Notes: generated from the sequence alone by a model not told the origin. 64,000 nucleotides of DNA from Anabaena minutissima FACHB-250 (GCF_014697125.1 NZ_JACJRG010000007.1:1-64000), one strand, 5' to 3'. Shown: positions 1 to 10,693, counted from the stretch's first letter. Made by a program: numbers and translations.

Positions 1-113
1 CTCTAGTCAGAAATACCCTTAAACGACTGCCCATATCGCTGTTACCTTTGTAGACACATTGTACGTATTTACTTATCTTTACATAGTTTAGTTTTTTCAC
101 CTCGTCCTACTTA

Positions 114-335
114 TCGGGATACATGACTCAAATGTGCTGTGACACTACAGCTAGACAAGCTGCTCATCTCGGTTTTTCTGTAGAGTTTCTCTCCGATGCT
201 ACAGGCACTCTCACCTTCACAAATAATGCTGGTGTGGCTACAGATGAAGAACTTCATAGAGCCACTTTAGTTGCTCAAGATGGTTTTTTGAGCAAAATTC
301 TTAGTACCTCTGAATGGATTAATCATCTGGGTTAA
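114..335 (+). pseudogene. C-terminal remnant of an isochorismatase-family cysteine hydrolase
   Basis: The reading frame encodes a peptide starting [16 protein letters not shown] and continuing with a [11 protein letters not shown] segment. This is the catalytic-Cys half of isochorismatase/nicotinamidase-type hydrolases, where the second Cys of MCCDTT is the nucleophile position. The N-terminal half with the catalytic Asp and Lys is absent: the same frame meets a stop at 84-86, and the bases before about 114 are non-coding. Those bases resemble the right end of a MITE-like element also seen at 62106-62227. An ATG at 123 could start a 70-aa peptide, but it would lack most of the fold. Broken gene is the best reading; an upstream half outside the window is possible. 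Confidence 0.6.
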
Positions 336-438
336 GTTTTCAAAGAGGAAGGTCATTAGTCGTTTCTGGTAGACATAAATGACTAATGACAAAGAACAAA
401 TTACTGTTTAACTAACTTAAGTCAAATTCTCTTTCCTA

Positions 439-2061
439 TCATCTGTCATCTATCACCTGTGCTGCATGAGAATTGAGCAACCGAAGGTCGTTAACCCGGA
501 TTGCTTGTTGTGGTACAGGAATCTGGACTCCGGCTTGGTCAAAGGCAATTTTCAGACGACGACGATATTCTCTTGCGACATCCCATTGCTTAAGGGGTTG
601 GGTTTTAATCCATACCCGAATCATTAAACCGCGATCGCCAAAATTATCTATACCTAAGACTTGAGGTGTTTCGACAATTTGGCGTTTCCATTGTAGGTCT
701 TGATCCATCTCCAAAGCTACGTCTTTAATTAGCTGTAAAGCTTGATCAATATCAGTGTTGTAGTCCACGGGAATTGTTAAATCGGCTCTTGACCAACGGC
801 TAGAAAGATTAGCGACCACTTTAATTTCACTGTTGGGAATAGTGATCAAGCGTCCTTCTGCATCGCGCAGTTGAGTCATCCGCAAATTGAGATTTTCTAC
901 TAAGCCGCCGAAATCTCCGACAGCAATCACATCGCCTAGAGCATATTGATCTTCTATGATGATCAAGAAGCCATTAATCGCATCTTTAATTAAGCTTTGG
1001 GAAGCCAAGGACAACGCCACACCCACTAAACCTGCACCTGCTAACAGGGGAACAATATCTATCCCAAACAAAATCAGCCCCATTAAGATGCCAACTCCTA
1101 CCCAGATAATGGTGACAATACTTTTAGTCACCCCAGAAAATGTAGAAACTCGTAGTTGTATACGTTCAGAAGTTTCTGAGTTGAGTAAAGCACCACTGCT
1201 AATCAAGGTAGAAGTGAAGCGGTCAATCAGGGCATAACTTAAACGGATCACTACATAAGTTCCCAGTAATACGACACCCAACTTCAGAGGAATTTGAGCG
1301 GCGGTGACAATCCCCACTTGTAGTATGCGTGTATAGGGAAATAAACCCAAAATTGTAAAACTTCCACCGCCCCAAATCCCAGCTTGAGTGAATTGAAACA
1401 GGCGTTTTTTGACTTCTTGAAAATGCTGGTGCTGCTGTTGATTGAGTTGAGTTGTAATATTCTGAGCGTTGCGTGCAGTTCGCGGAAGTGTAGTTACGGG
1501 ATCTTTTTTGGCACGTCGCTGCCAGCAATATACCCCCCAACTAGCTACAATAATTGCTAACCCGATACCACCAGCAATTTTACCCTGATTGATCAGAAAT
1601 TGAGGTCGTCGCTCTCGTTTAGCCCGTTCTAAGCCTGTTCTTAAATCTTCAGCAATTTGATCTGCCAATGTTGAGGGATCTAGCTGTTGTAGTCTGGCAT
1701 CTGAGGTAGTGACAGTCATCAAGTATTTACCATTGACTTCAATGATTGGTAATCCGTTGACTGGTCGGGTAGTAACCTCAATTTGTTGTGCATCTGATTG
1801 AAAGAATTTTTGACTGATTTGGGCTAAATTCTTTTGGATATTCTCTGAACGATCAGAAAAATTGCTTTTTGATGCTGCTATCTGGAACAAACGGCGACCA
1901 TCTAAATATACCCAATCTGAAACAGTTCTGTTACTAGTATCATTGCCTGGACTGCTCGCAGCTGGTAGTTGAGGTAAAAGAGGAATCTGGGCTGTAGCTT
2001 TTGGTACAGATACAACAGCGACAACCATTGAACCTGCGATCGCCAAAAATTTAACTCGCAC
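439..2061 (-). CDS. MscS-family mechanosensitive ion channel
   Basis: 540-aa membrane protein of the small-conductance mechanosensitive channel family, which releases osmolytes on hypo-osmotic shock. It has an N-terminal signal peptide (residues 1-24), a periplasmic-like region to about 160, a TM helix near 165-182, then three or four TM helices (about 225-370). The MscS pore and beta domain follow, with GLVGVALSLASQSL and an NGFLIIIEDQYALGDVI segment near 340-380. The GTG start at 2061 is favoured by a strong AGGAGG ribosome-binding site at 2069-2074. The N-terminal periplasmic extension is longer than in E. coli MscS, as is common in cyanobacterial members. Confidence 0.9.
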   Translation of the reverse strand: MRVKFLAIAGSMVVAVVSVPKATAQIPLLPQLPAASSPGNDTSNRTVSDWVYLDGRRLFQIAASKSNFSDRSENIQKNLAQISQKFFQSDAQQIEVTTRPVNGLPIIEVNGKYLMTVTTSDARLQQLDPSTLADQIAEDLRTGLERAKRERRPQFLINQGKIAGGIGLAIIVASWGVYCWQRRAKKDPVTTLPRTARNAQNITTQLNQQQHQHFQEVKKRLFQFTQAGIWGGGSFTILGLFPYTRILQVGIVTAAQIPLKLGVVLLGTYVVIRLSYALIDRFTSTLISSGALLNSETSERIQLRVSTFSGVTKSIVTIIWVGVGILMGLILFGIDIVPLLAGAGLVGVALSLASQSLIKDAINGFLIIIEDQYALGDVIAVGDFGGLVENLNLRMTQLRDAEGRLITIPNSEIKVVANLSSRWSRADLTIPVDYNTDIDQALQLIKDVALEMDQDLQWKRQIVETPQVLGIDNFGDRGLMIRVWIKTQPLKQWDVAREYRRRLKIAFDQAGVQIPVPQQAIRVNDLRLLNSHAAQVIDDR

Positions 2062-3732
<1,671 letters not shown>

Positions 3733-3755
3733 TATTTTGAGTAGTTAATTTTTTT

Positions 3756-3787
3756 GGGATAGGCTTTCGGGCTTATCCCTTTTTTTG
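3756..3787 (+). terminator. Rho-independent terminator of ahcY
   Basis: A GGGATAGGC / GCTTATCCC stem (one G-T pair) with a TTTCGG loop is followed by seven or more T. It lies 24 bp after the ahcY stop. Confidence 0.8.
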
Positions 3788-3940
3788 TTTCGCGCAAAGA
3801 CGAAAAGTAATCATTTTTGGCATTGGTATTGCATAGCTAACACTTATAATCAATATTTAAACTTCACTTTCCAAATCTATTGTTTATAATATTTGTATTA
3901 CAATTGAATTATTCAATTTCAAACGGTAATTAATTAATTA

Positions 3941-4582
3941 ATGGCTTTTGATTTTTTTGTTCACATTATAGAATCACCTTCAGACTATGATCTTCTCAAT
4001 GGAATAACATTAGGTCGCTCATTAAGCGAAGCATTTAATATTGCTGACATTCCATACATATATAATCTTGCTTCTAACAAAGAAATGTTTATTGAGGCAC
4101 TACATCAACGCCTTGTCATAGCTTTAAAGGATCAGAATTTCAATAAAAAATATTTTGTTCTTCATCTCAGTATGCACGGCAACAAAGATGGTGTAGAACT
4201 CACTAATAAATATTTTTTAAAATGGGATGAATTATACGAATTAATCCTTCCATTAAAAATATATATGAATGGTAACTTAATTATTTGTATGTCTTCATGT
4301 GAAGGTTTTTATGGTGCATTAATGGATATGAATCTTGATGGTGAACAACCTTTGGGCGCACTTGTAGGTAATACTCACAAGGTTTACTATCATGATGCAG
4401 CAATAGCTTACATTACCTTTTATCATTTATTTTTTAAAGGGAAACATATTAGTGAGTGTGTTGAAGCTATGAAAATCGCATCAGGAGATGATAACTTTGA
4501 TTATCGTCTAGGAGTCGATCTTAAACGTTTAACTTGGGAATGTATAAGAAGTTCTGGTAATGCTGGACTTTTTGAATATTGA
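3941..4582 (+). CDS. Small standalone caspase-like (clan CD) protein, CHAT/C14-like
   Basis: 213-aa protein without signal peptide or TM segment. It has the two hallmarks of clan CD cysteine peptidases: a beta strand ending in a His-Gly pair (FVLHLSMHGNKDG, His79) and a second hydrophobic strand ending in Ser-Ser-Cys (LIICMSSCEGFYGAL, Cys120). A later strand/loop, LGALVGNTHKVYYHDAAIAY, matches the post-Cys part of CHAT and caspase domains. The protein is just the peptidase fold with no adaptor or repeat domain. Base composition is clearly more AT-rich than the neighbouring ahcY, and a Phd/PIN module follows, suggesting an accessory defence-type patch. Catalytic activity and partners are unknown. 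Confidence 0.6.
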   Translation: MAFDFFVHIIESPSDYDLLNGITLGRSLSEAFNIADIPYIYNLASNKEMFIEALHQRLVIALKDQNFNKKYFVLHLSMHGNKDGVELTNKYFLKWDELYELILPLKIYMNGNLIICMSSCEGFYGALMDMNLDGEQPLGALVGNTHKVYYHDAAIAYITFYHLFFKGKHISECVEAMKIASGDDNFDYRLGVDLKRLTWECIRSSGNAGLFEY

Positions 4583-4700
4583 CCAAATTCTTCACTATAA
4601 TTTTCTTTATTTATTGTTCATGTTTGTGTAGCTACAATTTCTATCCACTACTTCTCTTTGATTCTTCGATATAATAGGGGCATTCCTACAAATTCATCTT

Positions 4701-4940
4701 ATGTTAACAGTAACCATTGATGAAATACAGAAAAACCTAACAAGCTACCTTCACCAAGTAGCAGCAGGAGAAAGCATTATTATTATGCAAGAAGGTAAAC
4801 CTATTGCAGAAATTAAACCAATTTCCCCTAATACTCAACACATAAGACCGTATGGTTTATGTGCTGGTGAGTTTATTATTCCAGATGATTTTGATTTTCC
4901 CTTACCTGATGAAATTTTGAATAGTTTTGAGGGTAAATAA
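4701..4940 (+). CDS. Phd/YefM-type antitoxin
   Basis: 79-aa protein with the N-terminal Phd/YefM DNA-binding pattern: ISO-rich start, IQKNLTSYLHQVAAGESIII, then QEGKPIAEIKP (about residues 9-39). The C-terminal tail (LCAGEFIIPDDFDFPLPDEIL) is the toxin-binding segment seen in antitoxins paired with PIN toxins. Phd-family antitoxins repress their own operon and neutralise the toxin. The stop TAA (4938-4940) overlaps the former start of the following PIN gene, so the two were translationally coupled. Because that toxin looks dead, this antitoxin may be an orphan or may act on toxins elsewhere. Confidence 0.85.
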   Translation: MLTVTIDEIQKNLTSYLHQVAAGESIIIMQEGKPIAEIKPISPNTQHIRPYGLCAGEFIIPDDFDFPLPDEILNSFEGK

Positions 4941-5302
4941 ACTTATTGTTAGATACCCATATTTTCTTATGGTTTATTAGTGGTGATCCAAAACTACCAA
5001 TTCATTTACAAAGTATTATTCGTAATTTAAACAACAATGTATATTTAAGTTGTGTTTCAGTGTGGGAAGCAACCGTTAAATATCAATTAGGTAAATTACC
5101 TTTACCAGAATCACCGGACATCTACCTTCCTAAACAACAGCTTTATTTGCTGTATCATTTTTTACTTAAGTTTTTAAGTAAAAGTGATCTGGCTACATCA
5201 AGAGAATATTATTTTTTTGTATTTGTATATACAATATTGATTAATTTTAGATTAAGATATTATTCACATAAATTTAATTACAGTGTCATTCACGGGCTAT
5301 AA
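4937..5302 (+). pseudogene. Decayed VapC-like PIN-domain toxin
   Basis: The frame encodes LLLDTHIFLWFISGDPKLP, with the first PIN acidic residue in LLDTH, and SCVSVWEATVKYQLGKLPLP with the second acidic position, to about 5140. Beyond this the sequence is AT-rich and no longer resembles a PIN domain; the third acidic motif (HRDPFDR-like) is missing. The codon where family members start is ATA at 4937-4939. An ATG there would recreate the usual ATGA overlap with the antitoxin stop, and a GAGGG box remains at 4929-4933. Only an internal TTG at 4946 could start translation. Both start loss and C-terminal loss point to an inactivated toxin. Confidence 0.65.
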
Positions 5303-5599
5303 GTACAGCTAAAACTGCCTCATATCCGTTAGATACTCTAATATTTACTTTCACTGAGCATTCTGTCAGTGGTATTGTGAGGAAACCATCCGATGATTCA
5401 AAACTTTGATAGTTCGGAATTTATGGCTAATAGGCAATACCAACGAATTACTCCAACCGTCAAAATAAGGCGTAGTTGGCGTTATTGCTCAGTTGTGTAG
5501 GCGAGCGATCGTGTTTTTCCCACCCTAGCTGATCTCATCTACAATTGCTATAAATTTAATTTTATTAAGAAACATCAAGATTTTGGCAAACTAGAGTAT
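5303..5599. other. Intergenic region after the PIN remnant
   Basis: 297 bp with no convincing gene. A 30-codon open stretch without a start (about 5308-5409) is noted but unsupported. It must contain the promoter of the Fe-ADH/aminotransferase pair. Confidence 0.4.
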
Positions 5600-6790
5600 A
5601 TGCCTAATCAAATATCTACTCAAACCTTGACTACTCAAACTCCTAGTTCATTCCTCACCCTCGCCATTGCCCCAGCAAAAGTGATGCGTGGCGTGCATAT
5701 ATTGCAGTCAGCCGCCTTAGAAATTGCCAAACTTGGCACTCGTCCCTTGATTGTGGCAGGAAATAGCACCCTTGCTATTTTTCAGGAGAGTTTACAGCCG
5801 ATTTTAGAACACCAAAATCTGCAAGTGACTCCAGCCTCCTATGGTGCGGACTGTTCGGAAGCTAGCTTAAAATCTCTGAAGAAGGTAGCAAAAGAACATA
5901 AAGCTGATGTGATTATCGGTGTTGGTGGTGGTAAAGCCTTAGATACAGCTAAATTAGTTGCCCATCAGTTACAGTTACCCGTCGCCACCATTCCCACCTC
6001 AGCCGCTACCTGTGCAGCTTGGACGGCTTTATCTAATGTCTATTCTGAATCAGGGGCATTTCTCTATGATGTGGCTTTGTCTCGCTCTCCCGATTTATTG
6101 ATACTGGACTACGAGTTGATTCAAACAGCACCACCACATACCTTAGTAGCAGGAATTGGGGATGCGATCGCAAAATGGTATGAAGCTTCAGTTAGTAGTG
6201 GGCATTTAGAACACACTTTAATTATTGCCGCAGTCCAACAGGCGCGAGTTTTGCGGGATATTTTATTGCAAAAGTCAGCCGCAGCCTTAGAAAAACCAGG
6301 CAGTGAAGTATGGCAAGAAGTTGTTGATGCTACTGTCTTACTAGCTGGTGTCATTGGCGGTTTGGGTGGGGCGCAGTGTCGCACCGTTGCCGCCCATGCA
6401 GTCCATAATGGTTTAACTCACATTGCTGGACACAGCAGCATCCACGGCGAAAAAGTCGCCTATGGTATTTTAGTGCAGCTGCGTTTAGAAGAAATGGTAC
6501 AAGGCAACCAACTGGCAGCCGCTTCTAGACAACAATTGTTGAAGTTTTATGCAGAGATTGGATTACCACAAAAATTAGCTGATTTGGGTTTGGGTAACAT
6601 CACCCTCGGCGAGTTACAAACAGCCGCCGAAGTTGCGTTAGCACCTGAATCTGACATTCATCGACTACCATTTAAAGTTGCATTGGAACAGTTAATGGCG
6701 GCGATGGTTTCTACCACTGCACCGACAGATAATAGAGACTTAGTTAATCGTGTCTCCACCAGGGGAATAAGTGACGAGGTTGAGGAATGA
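5600..6790 (+). CDS. Iron-containing alcohol dehydrogenase family protein (glycerol-dehydrogenase-like)
   Basis: 396-aa NAD(P)-dependent dehydrogenase of the Fe-ADH/dehydroquinate-synthase fold. The nucleotide-binding signature GVGGGKALDTAKLVA lies at about residues 112-126, followed by IPTSAATCAAWTALSNVY. The metal-binding region has histidines in AHAVHNGLTHIAGHSSIHGEKVAYG (about 264-288). The glycerol-dehydrogenase branch is closest by pattern, but the true substrate cannot be deduced. The stop codon overlaps the start of the aminotransferase gene (ATGA at 6787-6790), so the two are co-translated and may act on the same keto or amino intermediate. Confidence 0.85.
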   Translation: MPNQISTQTLTTQTPSSFLTLAIAPAKVMRGVHILQSAALEIAKLGTRPLIVAGNSTLAIFQESLQPILEHQNLQVTPASYGADCSEASLKSLKKVAKEHKADVIIGVGGGKALDTAKLVAHQLQLPVATIPTSAATCAAWTALSNVYSESGAFLYDVALSRSPDLLILDYELIQTAPPHTLVAGIGDAIAKWYEASVSSGHLEHTLIIAAVQQARVLRDILLQKSAAALEKPGSEVWQEVVDATVLLAGVIGGLGGAQCRTVAAHAVHNGLTHIAGHSSIHGEKVAYGILVQLRLEEMVQGNQLAAASRQQLLKFYAEIGLPQKLADLGLGNITLGELQTAAEVALAPESDIHRLPFKVALEQLMAAMVSTTAPTDNRDLVNRVSTRGISDEVEE

Positions 6791-7998
6791 GTTTGGATTG
6801 GATTACCCCAGCAGATCGGATACAGCAACTACCACCTTATGTATTTGCCCGTCTTGATGAATTAAAAGCTAAGGCTAGAGAACAAGGAATTGATTTAATT
6901 GATTTGGGGATGGGCAATCCCGATGGCGCGACACCACAACCAGTGGTAGAAGCGGCTATCAAGGCTTTGCAAGATCCCGCCAATCATGGTTATCCCCCCT
7001 TTGAAGGCACTGCTAGTTTCCGCCGTGCCATTACCAATTGGTATAAGCGTCGCTACGGTGTGGTATTAGATCCTGATAGTGAAGCTTTACCGCTACTCGG
7101 TTCTAAAGAAGGATTAACTCATCTAGCGATCGCATATATTAATCCTGGTGATGTGGTACTAGTGCCTTCCCCCGCCTATCCTGCCCATTTTCGCGGGCCA
7201 GTAATTGCTGGCGGTAAAGTCCACAGTTTGATTTTGAAGCCTGAAAATGATTGGTTAATTGATTTAGCTGCCATTCCTGAAGAAGTTGCTAGACAAGCCA
7301 AAATACTTTACTTCAACTATCCCAGCAACCCCACAGCCGCCACCGCACCCCGTGAGTTTTTTGAAGAAATCGTCGCGTTTGCTAGAAAGTACGAAATTCT
7401 CTTGGTGCATGACTTGTGTTATGCCGAGTTAGCTTTTGATGGTTATCAACCCACTAGCTTACTAGAAATTCCTGGGGCGAAAGATATTGGTGTAGAGTTC
7501 CACACCTTATCAAAAACCTACAATATGGCTGGTTGGCGTGTGGGGTTTGTGGTGGGGAATCGCCATGTGATTCAAGGCTTGCGGACACTCAAAACTAACT
7601 TGGATTATGGGATTTTCGCCGCCTTACAAACAGCCGCCGAGACAGCCTTACAACTACCTGATATTTACTTACACGAAGTACAACAACGCTACCGCACCCG
7701 CCGAGATTTTCTCATTCAAGGGTTAGGACAGTTGGGTTGGGATATCCCCAAAACCAAAGCTACAATGTATTTGTGGGTGAAATCTCCTGTGGGTATGGGT
7801 TCAACGGATTTTGCTTTAAACTTGTTGCAGCAGACAGGCGTTGTTGTTACCCCTGGTAATGCCTTTGGCGTTGCCGGTGAAGGATATGTGCGGATTAGCT
7901 TGATCGCAGATTGCGATCGCTTGGGTGAAGCCTTACATCGCATTAAACAAGCTGGTATTCGTTATTGCCCGGAAGCCCTCGTTTCTGCCTCAGAATAA
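6787..7998 (+). CDS. Class I/II pyridoxal-phosphate aminotransferase
   Basis: 403-aa fold-type I aminotransferase (aspartate / LL-diaminopimelate / alanine aminotransferase group). The PLP-binding lysine is Lys243 in TLSKTYNMAGWRVGF. Other signatures are NYPSNPTAATA (substrate Asn), VHDLCYAEL with the ring-N Asp, and the C-terminal YVRISLIADCDRL with the carboxylate-binding Arg. It is translationally coupled to the upstream Fe-ADH gene. It could be annotated as LL-diaminopimelate aminotransferase, but cyanobacteria carry several similar paralogues and the substrate is uncertain. It ends 31 bp before arsR, so some arsR transcription may read through from here. Confidence 0.88.
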   Translation: MSLDWITPADRIQQLPPYVFARLDELKAKAREQGIDLIDLGMGNPDGATPQPVVEAAIKALQDPANHGYPPFEGTASFRRAITNWYKRRYGVVLDPDSEALPLLGSKEGLTHLAIAYINPGDVVLVPSPAYPAHFRGPVIAGGKVHSLILKPENDWLIDLAAIPEEVARQAKILYFNYPSNPTAATAPREFFEEIVAFARKYEILLVHDLCYAELAFDGYQPTSLLEIPGAKDIGVEFHTLSKTYNMAGWRVGFVVGNRHVIQGLRTLKTNLDYGIFAALQTAAETALQLPDIYLHEVQQRYRTRRDFLIQGLGQLGWDIPKTKATMYLWVKSPVGMGSTDFALNLLQQTGVVVTPGNAFGVAGEGYVRISLIADCDRLGEALHRIKQAGIRYCPEALVSASE

Positions 7999-8029
7999 AC
8001 ATAGATAGCATTTTTGACCGAATTAATTC

Positions 8030-8359
8030 ATGCAAACCCCCATCGCTAACGTTCCCCATTTCATCGCTACTGGTTTCCATGCCCTTTCCGATCCCATTAG
8101 GATTAATGTATTGGAATTGCTACGTCAGCGAGAATTGTGTGTTTGTGACTTGTGCGAAGCTTTGGGGGTGAGCCAATCTAAATTATCTTTTCACCTCAAG
8201 ACTCTGAAAGAAGCCGGCTTAGTTAACTCCCGTCAACAAGGACGTTGGATTTATTACAGACTCAATTTGCCTCAATTTGGCGTTTTAGAAGAATATTTGG
8301 CAGATTACCGCAAATTAGGGCAAACTCTACCTGCACGCCCCTGTGATAATATTTCCTGA
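8030..8359 (+). CDS. arsR: ArsR-family arsenite-responsive repressor
   Basis: 109-aa winged-helix repressor. Helix alpha-3 carries the classical arsenic-sensor motif ELCVCDLC (Cys37, Cys39, Cys42), which binds As(III)/Sb(III) and releases DNA. The recognition helix is VSQSKLSFHLKTLKEAGLV and the wing QQGRWIYYRL. A further Cys lies near the C-terminus (ARPCDN). It heads the arsenic gene set, but the candidate operators lie downstream of it at 8363-8378 and 8416-8431, not in front of it. It therefore appears to control the genes that follow more than its own. Confidence 0.95.
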   Translation: MQTPIANVPHFIATGFHALSDPIRINVLELLRQRELCVCDLCEALGVSQSKLSFHLKTLKEAGLVNSRQQGRWIYYRLNLPQFGVLEEYLADYRKLGQTLPARPCDNIS

Positions 8360-8362
8360 TAC

Positions 8363-8378
8363 ATCAATTTTTTTTGAT
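8363..8378. promoter_or_regulatory. ArsR-type operator O1
   Basis: A perfect ATCAA-N6-TTGAT inverted repeat (one more C/G pair extends it to 8362-8379) starts four bases after the arsR stop. ArsR/SmtB repressors bind this kind of 5-6-5 AT-rich dyad. Confidence 0.65.
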
Positions 8379-8408
8379 GAATTTTTGTGTATATAAGCTA
8401 TTGTGTGA

Positions 8409-8441
8409 TTGACATATCAATTTTTTTTGAAATGATATAAA
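8409..8441 (+). promoter_or_regulatory. Promoter of the pstS-GAPDH-arsJ-acr3 genes with ArsR-type operator O2
   Basis: A TTGACA box (8409-8414) is followed at 8436-8441 by TATAAA. Between them lies ATCAA-N6-TTGAA (8416-8431), one mismatch from the O1 dyad, flanked by ATAT/ATAT. The spacing between the boxes (21 bp) is long, so the exact -10 is uncertain. O1 and O2 centres are 53 bp apart, about five helical turns, which would allow two repressor dimers on one DNA face. Confidence 0.6.
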
Positions 8442-8475
8442 TATAAACTCCATATCACCCCTAAAGGTGAGATCA

Positions 8476-9537
8476 ATGAACGCAATAGCAAAGAAATTGG
8501 CTCTCGCAGTTGGGATGCTGGCTATAGCCACAGGTTGCGCTACCACATCCGACAAATCTGCTGAAACTCAGCCACCAGTGAATGTGACTGAAGTGAGCAA
8601 CACTCAAACAGTATCACAAATTAAGATTGACGGTTCGAGTACAGTTTATCCAATTACGGAAGCGATCGCTAACCAGTTTCAACAAACAAAACCACAGTAC
8701 AGAGGACAAGTTAAAGTTGACTTTTCTGGTACAAGTGGCGGGTTTAAGAAATTTTGTGCGAAACAAACCGATATTAGTAATGCTTCACGACCGATTTTGC
8801 AAGCTGAGATAGAAACTTGCAATAAAAATGGTGTGAAGTTTATCGAACTTCCTATTGCTTATGACGCTTTAACAATTACCGTCCATAAGGATAATTCTTG
8901 GGCAAAAGATATCACAGTAGCAGAGTTGCAAAAGATTTGGCAACCAGAAGCTGAAGGTAAAATTACACGATGGAAACAAGTACGTGATTCTTGGCCTGAT
9001 CAACCAATTAACTTATATGGTGCAGGTAAAGATTCAGGAACATTTGATTATTTTACAGAGGCGATCGTTGGTAAATCCAGAGCTAGCCGCAACGATTATA
9101 TAGCTAGTGAGGACGACCTAGCACTAGTCAGAGGAGTTGCTAGAGATGTGAATGCCTTGGGTTATTTTGGCTACGCTTATTATCTAAACAACAAAAACCA
9201 AGTCAAAGCACTAGCAGTAGATAACGGCAAAGGAGCAGTATTACCATCCCGTGATACTGTTGAAGATTCCAAATATCAACCCTTGTCTCGACCTTTATTC
9301 ATTTATGTGAATGCTGAGGCTGTAGAAAAAAATCCAGCACTCAAAGAATTAATTGATTACTACATCAAATATGCACAATTTACAGCTACTTCTGTAGGAT
9401 ATGTGCCTTTACCCAGTGAATCATACGAAATAGCCAAAGCACGGTTTAAAAAAGCCAAAACAGGAACTTTATTTGCGGGAAAAGAACAGATTGATTTAAC
9501 AATCAGTGACTTATTAAAATCAGCAGAAGGGAAATAG
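8476..9537 (+). CDS. PstS-like phosphate-binding lipoprotein in the arsenic locus
   Basis: 353-aa periplasmic phosphate-binding protein of the PstS family. The start at ATG 8476 is preferred over a GTG at 8467 because AGGTGAG lies just upstream of it. The N-terminus is a lipoprotein signal with lipobox ATGC (about residues 17-20). Phosphate-site signatures are DGSSTVYPITEAIA, SGTSGGFKKFC and GAGKDSGTFDYFTEAIVG. No pstCAB genes follow; instead it is followed by GAPDH, arsJ and acr3. In this setting it may help bind phosphate against arsenate, or sense either. That role is inferred from context. Confidence 0.87.
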   Translation: MNAIAKKLALAVGMLAIATGCATTSDKSAETQPPVNVTEVSNTQTVSQIKIDGSSTVYPITEAIANQFQQTKPQYRGQVKVDFSGTSGGFKKFCAKQTDISNASRPILQAEIETCNKNGVKFIELPIAYDALTITVHKDNSWAKDITVAELQKIWQPEAEGKITRWKQVRDSWPDQPINLYGAGKDSGTFDYFTEAIVGKSRASRNDYIASEDDLALVRGVARDVNALGYFGYAYYLNNKNQVKALAVDNGKGAVLPSRDTVEDSKYQPLSRPLFIYVNAEAVEKNPALKELIDYYIKYAQFTATSVGYVPLPSESYEIAKARFKKAKTGTLFAGKEQIDLTISDLLKSAEGK

Positions 9538-9679
9538 CTGACTGAAATCAAAAGCTATAAATATTGGTGCAGTAATGATAAACAACCTAAATTTTACTGT
9601 TACCTGTCTGGTATCCGGTTGTGAAAGTGCCGATATCAAAACTCCAATTTTTTGAATGTAGATATTAACAGGAAAAATC

Positions 9680-10693
9680 ATGAGAGTTCGTGTTGGCATT
9701 AATGGATTTGGTAGGATTGGACGGCTAGCATTACGAGCTGCTTGGGGTTGGCCAGAACTAGAATTTGTGCATATCAACGAAATCAAAGGTGGATCTGTAA
9801 CAGCAGCTCACTTGCTCAAATTTGATTCTGTACATGGACGTTGGACACCAGAAGTAGAAGCACAGGGTGAACGTGTCTTAATTGATGGCACACCCCTCAG
9901 CTTTAGTGAGTATGCCCAACCGGGTGATGTACCTTGGGAAGATTTAGGCGTTGATATAGTTCTGGAATGTTCCGGCAAATTTCGGACTCCTGCAACCCTA
10001 GACCCCTATTTTAAGCATGGGGTGCAGAAGGTAATTGTGGCTGCTCCTGTGAAGGAAGAAGCTTTAAATATTGTCATGGGGGTGAATGACTATCTCTATG
10101 AGCCAGAAAAGCATCACCTCTTAACTGCGGCTTCTTGTACAACCAACTGTTTAGCCCCAGTAGTTAAAGTCATTCACGAAGGCTTAGGGATTAAACATGG
10201 AATCATTACTACAATCCATGACAATACAAATACTCAAACCCTCGTCGATGCGCCCCATAAAGACTTGCGTCGGGCGCGTGCTACGAGTCTCTCTCTAATT
10301 CCTACCACTACAGGATCGGCAACTGCGATCGCTTTAATTTATCCTGAACTCAACGGTAAACTCAACGGTATTGCAGTCAGAGTCCCACTACTCAACGCTT
10401 CGCTAACAGACTGTGTGTTTGAAGTTGTACGCCCCACCACAGTAGAAGAAATCAACGGCCTGTTAAAAGCTGCTTCTGAACAAGCACCACTCAAAGACAT
10501 CCTCGGATACGAAGAGCGTCCTTTAGTATCTATTGACTACAAAGATGATCCTCGTTCTTCCATCATTGATGCCCTTTCCACAATGGTTGTTGACGAGACA
10601 CAAGTAAAAATTCTGGCTTGGTATGACAACGAATGGGGTTATGCCAACCGCATGGTTGAACTCGCTCGTAAGGTTGCGTTGAGTTTGAACTAG
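9680..10693 (+). CDS. Type I glyceraldehyde-3-phosphate dehydrogenase of the arsenate-detoxification pair
   Basis: 337-aa NAD(P)-dependent GAPDH. N-terminal Rossmann motif [14 protein letters not shown] (residues 7-20), catalytic SCTTNCL with Cys153, and C-terminal [12 protein letters not shown] are all intact. Next to arsJ, GAPDH is known to use arsenate in place of phosphate to form 1-arseno-3-phosphoglycerate, which ArsJ expels and which then hydrolyses outside. An AGGA box lies 10 bases before the ATG. It corresponds to the arsenic-linked third GAPDH (gap3 type) known in Anabaena rather than the glycolytic or Calvin-cycle copies. The symbol is left blank because paralogue naming cannot be fixed from this window. 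Confidence 0.9.
   Translation: MRVRVGINGFGRIGRLALRAAWGWPELEFVHINEIKGGSVTAAHLLKFDSVHGRWTPEVEAQGERVLIDGTPLSFSEYAQPGDVPWEDLGVDIVLECSGKFRTPATLDPYFKHGVQKVIVAAPVKEEALNIVMGVNDYLYEPEKHHLLTAASCTTNCLAPVVKVIHEGLGIKHGIITTIHDNTNTQTLVDAPHKDLRRARATSLSLIPTTTGSATAIALIYPELNGKLNGIAVRVPLLNASLTDCVFEVVRPTTVEEINGLLKAASEQAPLKDILGYEERPLVSIDYKDDPRSSIIDALSTMVVDETQVKILAWYDNEWGYANRMVELARKVALSLN

Noticed and set aside
5308..5409. Start-less open stretch after the PIN remnant, possibly a toxin C-terminus
   Set aside because: No PIN acidic motif is present and it cannot be joined to the upstream frame with confidence.
8362..8379. T-rich dyad after arsR as a Rho-independent terminator
   Set aside because: The Ts are in the loop, not after the stem; the 5-6-5 geometry fits an ArsR operator better.
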